Of a DNA stretch of 64,000 bases, positions 47,753 to 58,999 are shown piece by piece. Source of the stretch: Gyrodactylus bullatarudis. Its lineage: Eukaryota > Platyhelminthes > Monogenea > Gyrodactylidea > Gyrodactylidae. The notes below the pieces were generated by a model that saw only the letters and a program-made list of their open reading frames with translations, had not been told where the DNA came from and ran no database searches. The first letter of the stretch is position 1, and the number at the start of each line of letters is the position of its first letter. Where the stretch lies: the NCBI GenBank assembly GCA_012064415.1, contig SSNU01000215.1, forward strand, positions 1 to 64,000, given 5' to 3'. A program made the translations under genes and the position numbers.

Positions 47753-48198
47753 TCATTCTTTAGGACTAAATGAAACTCCACATGAGCAAGCATTAGCTGA
47801 GTTTGGATTTTTGTCAATTTTGAAACCTGACCGAATAAGCTCTGACTGAAAATCTAACTCTGATCCTACAATAAAAGGCAGTGAATCAGCATCTAAAACA
47901 ACTTGAACATCTTTATGTTTAATAATTCTAAAGAATTAATTAACTGAAGCTAACATATCATCTGGGAGAATATCTTTATCGAATTCAAACTTGTACTGAA
48001 AACCAGAACAACCACCAGTATCAATCATAATCCGAAGGTTCCCATGTTTAGAATCTGTACTGACAAGCTTCTAAAAAGTTAGCAATTAAATATGACTTTA
48101 TAGCACGATTCTGTTATTTTGATGATACTGTCATCTTTTACAATCCTAGATAGGGTTCTAAAACTATTATAAATACATTTTCGTCCAATTGTTATCAT
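47753..48198 (-). CDS. ISCA2: ISCA2, mitochondrial A-type iron-sulfur assembly protein (3 exons, 130 aa)
   Basis: Exons in coding order: 48198-48097, 48070-47955, 47927-47753. Introns are only 26 nt (48096-48071) and 27 nt (47954-47928); both are GT-AG and are needed to avoid stops. With both removed, spacing between landmark residues matches human ISCA2. The protein helps mature mitochondrial [4Fe-4S] proteins with ISCA1 and IBA57. The N-terminus MITIGRKCIYNSFRTLSR is basic and hydroxylated, as in a mitochondrial presequence. Conserved motifs are GGCSGFQYKF (Cys55), DADSL, LDFQSELIRSGFKI and ACSCGVSF (Cys120, Cys122), giving the three cluster-ligand cysteines. A pyrimidine-rich acceptor-like TTTTATTGTTAG ends 10 nt before the ATG. 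The upstream neighbour, 164 bp away, is the divergent GATA gene. Confidence 0.93.
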
Positions 48199-48362
48199 CC
48201 AAATTTTACTAACAATAAAACAAATTAGAACTATTAAAAATAGAAAATATCAAAATTGCGTTAATTACTTAAAGAAAAATTAGCGCTGAGTATAGAATAA
48301 ATGTTACTACTCTAGATCACAACACGATCGTTATCTTCTAAAATTATCAGTTATCAATAAAT
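48199..48362. promoter_or_regulatory. Divergent ISCA2/GATA intergenic region (164 bp)
   Basis: The start codons of ISCA2 (-) and the GATA factor (+) face away from each other across 164 bp, so their 5' UTRs and core promoters must share this space or lie upstream in the opposite gene. No clear TATA box or initiator is assigned. CACGATCGTTATC near 48324 contains a GATA-type core on the minus strand, which could allow autoregulation; this is speculative. Confidence 0.5.
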
Positions 48363-49556
48363 ATGCAGTCATCTCAAGTATCGGAAACAGATATTAAACC
48401 AGTTATCAATATGATCGGGAATATACCTCCAAATAATATGACAAATTCAGAAAACATGACAAATAACAACCTTTACCTTAATTTGATGAAACAATTTCAA
48501 CAAGAGTTGGAATCTTTTCAATCTGAATCTGATAATAATTGCAAAGAAAATCCTCAACAATCAAACTTTTATTCGTCGCAAGGAATAGCTGCTCATTTTG
48601 TTGACTTAATAATTGCGATTGCTGGAAAATTTCCCTCAATGACCGCTTGTGTCATATCTCTTTTAGCCTCAATTATCAATGCAAAAATTAATCCAGACTG
48701 TGTTAATCATTTTGCATGTCGTCTCATCTGTAATATCCTTGGATTCGACAATGAACTTGAGGTTAAGATGATGCCTTTCATTGCCCAGAACCTTTCAATT
48801 TGTTGTAAGGCCGTTGCTGGAATGCTATTCTCATATTCCAATGTCAACTCAGCCAATAACAATAACAACAACAATAATAATAATAACTCAGATCATTCGA
48901 GTCTCTTTCAGAGTATTCACTGTCTTCATCAAAATCTTGATAATGAACTGAAATATCAAACAAAATCAAATCTCAATGATCCGCAACAACTACTCAATCA
49001 GACATCATGTAATCCTCCTGTTGTTGTTCACCTACAACAAAATCATCAGAATCAGATGAATCCAGAATCTCCCACGCCAAAGACTCGAGTTTTTTCAAAT
49101 AAATCACTGAACCGGTCAAGCAAGGAAAAATGCACGAATTGTGGTGTTGACAGAACAACTCTTTGGCGTCGAGGTCCCGACAACGAGCTTGTCTGTAATG
49201 CATGTGGATTATATTTTCGATTGCATCGTGTTAAACGTCCCATCTCTATGAAACAAGGCATTATTCGTACACGCCGACGAAGGATTAACGAAAATCCATC
49301 AAACCCTCCCATTCCAAATTCCAATTCAGTGGGTCCATTCCCCTCAACTGGTATCAGCAGTTCAGTTAGCAATTCTAGCAACACGTCATGCAATCATCAA
49401 TCATCTAATCTCAACAATTCCTTCATAAATAACAAATCAAATGGAAGTAACGGCTCCCCTGTCATGAGTGAATCTGATTCACATTCTGATTGTAACCTTC
49501 CATTGAACCTAAGCATTTCTCCAGTACCTTCAAATCATTGCGATCAGTTTGACTGA
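48363..49556 (+). CDS. Single-finger GATA transcription factor, intronless (397 aa)
   Basis: Nuclear DNA-binding protein. One class IV zinc finger, C-x2-C-x17-C-x2-C, lies at residues 257-281 (CTNCG, TLWRRGPDNELVCNACGLYF), followed by a basic tail, KRPISMKQGIIRTRRRR, that contacts WGATAR sites in family members. Most bilaterian GATA factors have two fingers and several introns; this has one finger and one exon. Residues about 71-160 are hydrophobic and cysteine-containing (HFVDLIIAIAGKF, ACVISLLASII, FACRLICNILGF, CCKAVAGMLF) and look like a helical domain unlike the usual Ser/Pro-rich activation region. An Asn tract lies at residues 165-175. Residues 380-384 (PLNLS) match the CtBP corepressor-binding pattern PxDLS with N in place of D. 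The start is the first ATG in the frame. Which GATA subfamily it belongs to is unclear. Confidence 0.93.
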   Translation: MQSSQVSETDIKPVINMIGNIPPNNMTNSENMTNNNLYLNLMKQFQQELESFQSESDNNCKENPQQSNFYSSQGIAAHFVDLIIAIAGKFPSMTACVISLLASIINAKINPDCVNHFACRLICNILGFDNELEVKMMPFIAQNLSICCKAVAGMLFSYSNVNSANNNNNNNNNNNSDHSSLFQSIHCLHQNLDNELKYQTKSNLNDPQQLLNQTSCNPPVVVHLQQNHQNQMNPESPTPKTRVFSNKSLNRSSKEKCTNCGVDRTTLWRRGPDNELVCNACGLYFRLHRVKRPISMKQGIIRTRRRRINENPSNPPIPNSNSVGPFPSTGISSSVSNSSNTSCNHQSSNLNNSFINNKSNGSNGSPVMSESDSHSDCNLPLNLSISPVPSNHCDQFD

Positions 49557-50400
49557 ACTAACTTATCAGTTTTTTTCAATTCAATCATGATGCAGTTTGA
49601 CAAAGAAAATATATATAGTATGCAAAATATTGTGATTTCTACCCGGAATGATATCGTTATCGTCATTTTTTTATTTTCTACAACTATTGTATATTGTTTA
49701 TACGTACGCTCATGGGGGTGATTTTGATCCCATAAATGATTTTTTTGTTTGTTTGTTACTACTCCCCAGGGCTCACTATGGCCGTCAATCCCGATTGCAA
49801 AAGCCAGCGAGGACCAGACACTCGAAAACACATGAGAAATACACTCGTTCTTTATTGGAAAAATTACACACCAAACTATAATGGTCTACACACACATTTC
49901 TGCCTGAATATCATTCATGAAAATTTTTAACTCATACAATAAGGAATCATCATTAAAAAGACACAAGAAGAACCTTGAAGACAAAAAAGAGATAAATATT
50001 TAAAACATATCCAGATTATATACTATTATTATATTGTTATTAAATCTATTCAATTATTGCTACATATTATTATTAATTGATATCTATATATAATTATATA
50101 TATAAACAGTATTTTAAATTCCCCTTTTTTACTGAAAAATAAAAACATTTTATTTGACAACTAAATCAACAACAAGAGATCTTTCACCAACATACAAACA
50201 AAAAAACTTTATACCATATCTAAACACACCATATACTATTCTCAAATACTCAGAAGAATAAAGAGAGATCCATCAAAGTGTATTTGTAAAAATAAAAAAA
50301 ACTGAATCTGACTCAATGAGAGGAGCCCAATATGCGTACAGCCAAGATTCAGAGAGTGTAATTTCTAATATCAGACATTTTAATAAAGTAATCAGTGAAA
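49557..50400 (+). other. Probable GATA gene 3' UTR
   Basis: Non-coding sequence after the GATA stop. A moderately GC-richer block (about 49700-49870) is followed by very AT-rich DNA with AATAAA motifs near 50138 and 50257 that could end the transcript. The short frames on both strands here are mutually overlapping and show no recognisable protein. Confidence 0.4.
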
Positions 50401-53400
50401 TATGCTATTTTTTATCCTTTTATGTGTTACGATAAATGTTTGAAAAATTGAACAGAAAAGTTCTTCAACAGTAGGTTTTAAATTGGTTAAATAGTTAGTT
50501 TCAAAAGTAAGCAAGCCGAATTTTCAACAATTCAGAATTCTGGTTCAAATGTCTATTGATAATTTTTGATTTCTTATTAAACTCAAGATGTGAGCTATTT
50601 CAGGAAAGTCGAGAGAATAAGTTTGAAACAAGAAAAAGTTTTGCTACTCTTGTGTTATCGTTGAATTTATTATTGGACACTGAGAAAAGAAATCGTATGT
50701 AGTTATTATTATAATAAGAACAACTTGTTATGATTTATTGAAACTAAATTTTCTCAAAAATTGAATTTTAAAGTTTGAGATATTTTAAATTATCGTTTTT
50801 ACAATTATCTAAGAAATTATAGGAAATTATTCAGATCCGAGAACAGATTTGGAATCAGCGCAAAAATTAGTTTTCCCATTTACCTTAATTTTTCACGACA
50901 CCCCTGTGTTAAAGATGATCCTGAAAACTCATAGCAAGGAATTCGTTTTCATGTCATCAATGTTAACCCTAACGAATGAGTAATTTTTCATACACCCCAT
51001 ACAGTAAAAGGCTTATTTTAGTTAAAAAAGCTTTTTAATTCAATTTATTTTTCAAATACAATTTTCAGTTTTGTCTAAGCTTTTTTTACCAGAAAAACTG
51101 TTTTAGACATTGTTTTGAAGGATCAGAGCACATAGAATCTTCAAAGGTATCATCAAATTTTCTTTTATTCGACTTCAACTTCATGAGACTTATCGCTGGT
51201 TCTTTTATAAAAGCATGTCTTGATATGTTTCCACGAGACTCCACAAGAAAATCCCTTAGTTTTTTTGTTATTCAGATAAAATACTATTCGATATATTAGC
51301 AGCAGATATTCGCTTGTTTTTTGAAGCTCAGAAAAAATCAAGCTTACTAAGATGAGTAGGAAAATTTTATCAAGATTATTTCTCTACTGTATCAATAAGG
51401 TAATTCAAGGTAATTTATGCATATTATGACGACATTTTGGAGATTTTTATGGCCAAAAAAGAATAGAATTTGTTACAAAATCTATGTACGTAATCCGAGT
51501 TGGTTATTTTATTATCATACATTATTTGTCTCAAGGAATAATAAACTGAAGTTGAAACTGATTCTCTGAAATTAACTCAGATAATAGACTGAATCTAATT
51601 TAACTTTTAAGTATCTCTTATCCAGCAAAACCGATCATAAAAGAGATGACCACAAAATTATGAAAACAATAATTGATGACGATTTTAACCCCTTTTCAAG
51701 TTTGTGGAAAATATCAAAACTATCATCAATCATTTCGGTTCGATTTTAAAAATTTCTTGCTCTTCAAATCATATTTCCTATGAGGTTTTGGCATAAGAAA
51801 AAAAAGATATCTTTCAATGTATAATCTGGTTTAACACATTTATGCGATTATTATTTTTCAATGAAATAGTCAAAGAAGTGTAAAGATGATTTTGAATTTT
51901 TCAAAAACTATCGAAGAAGTTTCAACTTTGAATACAAATATTTATTGAGAAATAACTTGGTGAGAAAAACTTAAAATTTTATACTTTATTTGAAAAAAAT
52001 GATAACGGGGTTTTTACTCCAGAAAATCCATATCAAATCTGGAGCAGGAGTCGGTTTAGAATCTACACTTTAGATATATAAACTTGATCTAAAATGAACT
52101 TTTAATAAATTTTTAATATCAAAAGAAAACCTGAGAGAATATACATGAGTATACTATCGGGTACATTATTTATGGAAACATTTTCAAATATTTACTCATG
52201 GAAAAAGGCTATCTATTTCTTCCATTCCATAGTTTGAATAATGTTACAAAACCTGTTTGTTGAAAGAGAAACACTTTTTAAGTTTTAACATTTGATAACA
52301 AAGAGAATAGTCTATATATTGATACAGAAGAGATGAAAAGACTTTTCAAAAGTACAGAATCTATCCTGATTCAAATTGTTGATAAACTCTACTCTGATAA
52401 TTATAAAGTGAAATTGGAAAAATCAGTAAAACTAAATTGTTAAAAATGAAAATGATCTGATATTGAAATCGGGGCCTAAATCGATCAAGTTAATTGTTTG
52501 AAAAAATATGATTAATTTTTAAAAAAATATGAATATTTCAAAATTTTTCAAGATCTAGAAATTTGTCTTGAAAGTAAAACGGTGTGTGCATTAGAAATTC
52601 AAATTTTAATTTTATTTTTTCAACAATAACATTTTTTTATAATTGCGAATAACTTTGTGTTAAGCCTGTTGGTGAGAATAAACAACTAAAGAAAATGTGC
52701 ATTATAATGTGACTTATCTATTTTAAATTGCTGACATTGTGACTTTAGATTAATTTAAAAGTCAAAAAAAATTTCATTACACTTTTGAAAAGTCGATTTG
52801 TCGATTTTTCATTGGACCAATTTCGTGTCAATTTAACGACTCAATACTGGCCTTTCAAAAGAATATATAAATTATCACCCTGAACCACTTTGAGAAAATA
52901 TGATTTTGCTACTGTTTTTAAACAAATCCATTTTATTATGGACATCAATGTCCGACACGTTAAACTCAAGTTGAATATTTGGCCAATGTTATGAAGTGAA
53001 TAGGAGTTTTGAGCTTAAACTTTAGTTAAGTATTCAAGATGAAAAACAATTGAGGCGAATGGTATCTCAACTATGAAATCACTTCTACTTTTTGAGACGC
53101 CCAATAAAAGTAAGCATAGATCCAATTGTTTTATCTAAAGTTTATGGATGAATTAATAAAAGATTGATTGATGATAACAAGATAGTAATACATTGATTCT
53201 TATAAATTATTCAACCAAGAGTCTTAGGTTCGATTAAGCTTTTTAATTATTTTTCAATCTTTTGGGAAATTTCATTGATAGATGAGTTAACGAAGAGACC
53301 TATTTGAATAATGTTGAAATCCCTTGAAATGATTCTATAAGTGATGAGATTGATGATTTCTGCGCTATCCTTCGCTTGTCAACAAATAAATGAGCTGATT

Positions 53401-53811
53401 TTTCATTCGTATATTGGACTGTTGAGTATATATAAAACCTTTGAGTTGCTCTGAAATGATATACAATGTACCCCTCAAATATATCTTAAAAGTATATGTA
53501 TTAATCAAATCTTAATTTGATAACCTTGATGAAGCTAAAATCAAAAAAAAATTGATATCAGCATACATGTCAGAGAGATAGAAATAACACTCAATTCATG
53601 ATAGCTAAGGATACTCTCACATAACTGTTTTATTTGTATTTTATCTCAATGACAGAAAAGCCATTCTTTGAATCGAGAAAATACCCTAATTATCCACTTT
53701 TTCATCCCAACATTTTAATCTATTTCTACCGACATTTAAGATCAACATTGTAGATATGATTCGGATTAGGCGACAGAAGTTCAGAAAAATTAGTCATAAA
53801 AAAACTTCGAT
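50401..53811. other. AT-rich non-coding stretch
   Basis: About 3.4 kb with frequent stops in all frames and homopolymer A/T runs. No gene, RNA or clear repeat end is recognised. Confidence 0.5.
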
Positions 53812-53815
53812 TTAA

Positions 53816-54006
53816 CCCTTTCGGTACCGAGACTATTTTACAAATTTTATAAAAACCAAAATTTAGATACCAAGTTATTTGGCCAAAAATATTACTGATG
53901 CAAGTTCACATTGTGGGCTTCAATTTAAACTTTAATTGATCCAGAAACCTATCAAACTGGTAGAGTTATGAAGGTTCAAAAAAATTGGAAAATGGCACCG
54001 AAATGG
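53816..54006. mobile_element. piggyBac-like MITE, second copy (decayed)
   Basis: Same family as 5033-5244 but in the opposite orientation. It starts TTAACCCTTTCGGTACC; the interior shares TGATCCAGAAACCTATCAAA and TTCACATTGTGGGCTTCAAT (reverse complement of the first copy). The right terminus is degenerate (GGCACCGAAATGG), with TTTA in place of TTAA. Confidence 0.65.
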
Positions 54007-55619
54007 TTTAGTTGTGAGAGGAATTAAACATTATTTTTCAGAATCATCACTATAGACATAAAACTTGAATCTTCAGAAAATTTTGAGATCTTGATGAAAA
54101 AAAGAGAATTTTATAGAAATTCTTAATTCCCAAAGTCATCGAGAATGGCTTTATATGGAATAAAAATATTTGGAATAGGAATCAAATATTGAAAAAGTCG
54201 ACGATTGGTTTATTATTCAAAAGAAGGCTTTTACTTCAGATTAAATTTTTTTATTTAAAAAATTTATCGGCTCATTTCATCTGATGAGATCTTCCGAAAT
54301 AAAAGCTTTATCAAAAATTATTCGTCTTGTCTTCGAATAAAAATTCTAACTCATGGAAGCTCGGCAATATCTAATAAAACAAAAGGTTAAATTTAATCGG
54401 ATGGAAAAAATCAAACGTAGAAAGTAAAAAAATGAGTTCAAGTCCTAAAAAATTAGACAAATTCAAATATCATAACATGAAAAAATAAAAAAAGAACCAC
54501 ACAATAAATAAATGCATAATTTAAAAATGATACAGATTTGAAGTTTTGAAAACGATTATCTTATACTTTTTCCTATTACTCATTTAATAAAACGGGAATT
54601 GGAAAAGAACAGTTGTACTATACAATTTTACGAGTAAAGTACAATAAATACAGACTTGATTTTCCTTAAATTTTAAGCATAATCGCAAAATAAGGAAGAA
54701 AATTATTTTTTTTCAAACTCCCTAAAAATATTTAGTTTGAGTGAAACTGATTCTTTTTCATTGATTTTTAACTTCTCTTCCATAAACCAAAAGGCTATAT
54801 AATCTGATTCTTCACCGAAATACCACATGCCTTGAAGTTTCACTTTGTTCAAATTTCAAAGGGACTAACTGGACAGAATTAAATGAAGTAGGCTTGTCTT
54901 GTAACATTATTAAAAGATATTGAATAACATGGGTTGGCAACTAAATGAAATGGAAAAAATTAATCCCAAATATACACTGGAATGAAAAAGTATTTTCAAT
55001 TATTTCAAATCATTAGTTTTTATTACCTAATCACTTGCCAGGATACATGCTAGAATGGAACAGACTTTTTTGAAAATTAATAATTATAATTTCTTAAGCA
55101 GTTGGCTGGAATCTTTATTATTTTTTGCCCAAAAAATGTACCCTCGCAAGATCTAATGTTTTTTTAGGAGTTAGTGTACTTGACACGCTTAGGATTAAAA
55201 TATAATAAAAGGTTGATTTACTCAGATAAACACAAGGAGTAGAATCAATTAATTTTAGTAATCACCCAAGTTTTTCAATAGTCCAAGATATTTTGAGTCA
55301 TTCATTTTTAGCCATTCATCAGTGAAAAAGCGATCTGACTACTTACTACTTAAAATGGGAAATTTAAAAAATTTACCTTTAATAAAAATTAATGAAGCGA
55401 GTTGATAAGAAAACAAACTCGACATAAAAGGTTTTCTGGTTTTCAAACTAAAATTTCACCTTGACAAGTCTCAGTAACAGAATAATAAAAATTAGTTACC
55501 TAGGATGTCAAATAAATGAAATATGATAACGGTAAAATTCGTCGTAATTGCTTGATAAATCATGAAATTTTATCTATTACCTAACTGTGGTATCAAAATT
55601 ATAAAAACCACAACAGAAC
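54007..55619. other. AT-rich non-coding stretch with repeat scraps
   Basis: Contains a partial family B arm (about 54070-54150) near its start. Otherwise nothing is recognised. Confidence 0.45.
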
Positions 55620-55719
55620 TCTGAAGCTAGTTGACATGAAGATAAGAATTAACAATTTTCACAAAACTCCATTATTTTTCTCCGGATAGTCAGAAAAAGA
55701 TCTTTTTTGAGATTGAAAC

Positions 55720-55885
55720 ATTTTTATTTACATTTACAGAAATATAGAAATTAATGATTCTACAATTAAGAGAACAGGGAAAGAGGTTCAATGTGCCCGG
55801 TTTGGGAGGGTTTGAACCTAGGACCGAGGGTCATTATGAGAGGTGAGAGAGATACCAATACGTCACACCGTAATTTTTTAAAATT
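55720..55885 (-). mobile_element. tRNA-derived SINE (minus strand)
   Basis: On the minus strand, TGACGTATTGGTATCTC resembles an A box and CCTAGGTTCAAACCCTCCCA contains a B box (GGTTCAAACCC). The 3' end is A-rich with AATAAAAATG. The length of about 160 nt fits a short SINE. It interrupts a family A repeat that starts at 55626. The plus-strand frame at 55791-55973 is a shadow of it. Confidence 0.6.
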
Positions 55886-55989
55886 CATATTCTCTTTAAT
55901 TATTGAAAATTTTGGGATCAAAAAAATGGCGCAATTTCGAAAGCCAAAAATAGCTCAATTTGAGCCAGATTAATTATCTTTAGGGAAAA

Positions 55990-57180
55990 ACGTCAAAATT
56001 ATGTCATATTCATTTAGTCAACAGGTGAGTTTCAAATCAATGGTCTTTAAAAATGTTTATTTAAAGTATTTTTGCATTGCAAACCTTGAGAAATATAAAT
56101 AGAATCTAGGTGGGTTATCTCAAAATCAATTTCTACACAGTCTAGTTAAAAAATCTCTTAGCTGACAATACATGAATTATGATTAAGGAATTTATAAGAA
56201 AGATCAAGGCCTATTTAAACCATGTAACGAATAAATTCTCTCATCAACTCTTTAATGTGTGGATGACAGTGTCTGAAAATAGTTAAGAAATTTTCTATTT
56301 TTTCTTATCTTTTCTATAGCTTATTCCTTGAGAGATGTATACTGAATTGAAATAAAAATTCAGAAGCAATAGATTTGGTTTAACATACACAGCAGTGTTT
56401 GTATGTACAGTTCACGCCTCAAAGGTTTACAAGTGAGATAACACAAGTTTTATTTTCTACGTCGTCTGACTGGATGAAAAGTTTTTAAAAGAAAAACTAC
56501 TTTTCTTGTTCTTTGTGGAAAGAGGAGAAATTTTTCACTTAAAGTTAAGAAAATAAAGTCTTTTCGAATGAAATCATCTCAGGATTTATTGAGAGTCAAT
56601 TGATAAAAACTAGAGAGCTGATTGATTTGAAGAGGAGAATTTACCATTTATACAAAGGGGAACTGAATATTTTTTCCCAGGAACAGAAGAATGCTTTGAG
56701 CACATGAAATCAAATCTCTTTCATTTAAAATGACCCAAAATTTAGAAATTTAAATCTTTTTAAATTTTCCCAAAGTAAAGGGTTATCAATAAAAAGAAAT
56801 AATGGCGGCTGTAAAAATTTTTTCGAATACTTTTATGTGAAAAAGTTTCAAAGATAAGGGATTGTCTAAAAATGGAATCATGGAGTTTGTTTGTCTTTGA
56901 GTCATTCCAGGATGAAGTAACAAGCCCAAAAATTTATTAATTCCAGCTGAGATTATAGGATTTATTATTAACTTGAATTCACTAGCCATCTGTGTTATTA
57001 TAACCAAAAGAGAGGTCTTCTTTTAACTTTTATAGTTGTTTTGCTGCTGGCTGTTTTGAATAGCCAAAATATCCAAGCTTATGATATACCTCTTGACAGC
57101 TGAAATGATAAATTTTAGCCTAAAATTGAGAAAATTAATCTATTCTAAACCTAATCCACAAAAATATCAGAAAATCCAAA
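55990..57180. other. AT-rich non-coding stretch
   Basis: No gene recognised. The minus-strand frame 56786-57007 has no family resemblance and AT-driven composition, so it is not called. Confidence 0.45.
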
Positions 57181-57189
57181 TTTTTTTTT

Positions 57190-57445
57190 GTTAGAAATTT
57201 TTATTAAATATATATAATAGACAAAAATAATTTAATCTGGACAATCATTATAAAAAATAAGGTTTTTTGAATCTTGAGCGTCTTGTAAAAGTTAAATGAA
57301 TAAGATATTTTCAATAGTCATTCTGGAATTAGTGGAGATTAGAATATAGAAGACTCTTAGTATAGTCAAGTTTAGAACGAATATGTGACATAATAGATTT
57401 TATACTAGAGAGATTATTACATTCACATAATTTACATAGTGAGAC
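57190..57445 (-). pseudogene. LINE 3'-end fragment, same family as 37050-37955
   Basis: Shares with the 37 kb copy, in order, TTTTTTTGTTAGAAA, GATTAGNATATAGAAGACTC, AGTCANGTTTAGA and GATTATTACATTC (N marks differing positions). Only the 3' end remains, typical of 5'-truncated LINE insertions. No open frame. Confidence 0.6.
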
Positions 57446-57719
57446 GAGAAATTCTGATTTTCAGTTGTTGGAACATCCGCTCAAGGTCAGTTGGCCAAAT
57501 TTGAATTCTTTGTCTATCAAAGATCCGAGTTATCAGTGTTGAATTGTTGAGCTCAAACGTTGAAAAGGTGGGAAATTGGAATTTTTTCGAAAGTCATAAA
57601 ATGAATGAATTTCTGTCAGATTCATTTTTTCAACAACCATGGAATTCGGAGAAAAATATTGAGTTTTTATGAAAATAGTAAATTCTCATCTTCATCTCAA
57701 CTAGCTTTACATATAGAAA

Positions 57720-58560
57720 ATTGAAACATGATTTGTTCATAAAAATGCTGGGGATTTTTGACAAAAATGTGGAAAACTTTCTTTCTTGCTTTCTGCTTTT
57801 TTTATAAAAATTTGCAATTTATTGAAACCTTTCCATTATCTACCATAGATGACTTAAAATAAGTCATTTCTCGAGCCTTATTATTACTTCATTTCACACT
57901 TCTGATTATATGAATGAAATTTGTAGTATTTTTGTGATATAGAATTCATTGTACATTAGTACATCCTTTACCATAGGATATATGATTAGCGGTTCGGATT
58001 CCTCCTATTTTCCTTCTTACCGTTGATGTTACATCTAAATGAATATTATGATTATTTAAAAAAACTAAAGCCAGATAATTTCTTCCCTGCTTCCATTGTA
58101 TGTTGGATTTTTTCATATTTTATCAAGGGAAATATCAACTTTGAAATATGATCCATAATGATTAATTAGGCGAGGTTTATTTCTTCTTTATTTTTTAAAC
58201 TACTTGGTATATTCTGCCCTAAAACCTACTTAGTACTATAAAGGATAAAAGATAATAAAGCAAAAAACAGACATTCTATTCTGTTTTGCTAGTGATTTTG
58301 TATTAGGCAACAATTTTTTTGCTTACAATGGCGAAAACTTTATTCAAGATAGAATTTTACAAGGATTGGACATACTCACTAGTGTGATTTTAGATAGGAA
58401 CAGGAGTTAAAGAATTTTATTCGCTCTTCAACATGCTATCGATATTTATTTTGTACTCTAAGTTTGAGGTCGGCCCATTTAGGTAGATTTTTTGTTATTA
58501 TAAACCGATTTATCGTTTTATTAGGAAAAATTTTTTTTGAAACTATCTGTTGAAGGATCA
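57720..58560. other. AT-rich non-coding stretch
   Basis: Nothing recognised between the family A arm ending at about 57705 and the family B copy beginning at about 58560. Confidence 0.45.
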
Positions 58561-58875
58561 GAAGTTATTTTTCAAGATCATCAATAGACGAAGAAAAAAA
58601 AGGTCCTTGATAGTTTTAGTGCCACAGTCTAATGTTTCTATTTTTCGACCATTTTTACTGCTTGAAAATTATTATAACAGGATGATCTGAGATCAGTTAA
58701 AATTGACGGTTCTATCAAAAATTCAATAGAGAAAATAATTTTTTTCAACTTAGTGAAAGTGTTTCGTATGAATCAGTTTCTAAAACATATTCAAAAAATT
58801 TTGAGATTTTTGTAAAAATCATAAATTCTCAAATCCATCGAGAATAGGTGTATTTATTCTTCGCCATTATAAGAA

Positions 58876-58992
58876 TTGCTCCAGGGCTAATCCAACAATT
58901 GAGAATGTTCCAGTCTGGTATGAGCGTGGCTTTGAATCTGCTCTTGATGTCAGCTCCGATGGAGGTTACTCTCGCTTGAATCCCTTATAAGG
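58876..58992 (+). CDS. Possible orphan terminal exon of an unknown gene
   Basis: Starting after an AG acceptor-like CGCCATTATAAG, an open stretch of 38 codons reads NCSRANPTIENVPVWYERGF, then ESALDVSSDGGYSRLNPL and a TAA stop. Base composition is clearly less AT-rich than the surrounding 5 kb, and codon use is protein-like. It could be the last coding exon of a gene whose other exons are upstream and unseen, a decayed copy, or a transposon-captured fragment. No family is recognised. The tail-like ending (YSRLNPL) would suit a cytoplasmic C-terminus, which is only a guess. Confidence 0.3.
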
Positions 58993-58999
58993 AGATAAT

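Noticed and set aside
48994..49393. Minus-strand open frames of 69 and 113 codons opposite the GATA gene
   Set aside because: They are antisense shadows of the zinc-finger coding region, with no family resemblance.
49544..49930. Overlapping open frames on both strands just after the GATA stop
   Set aside because: They overlap one another, lack recognisable domains and fit a 3' UTR.
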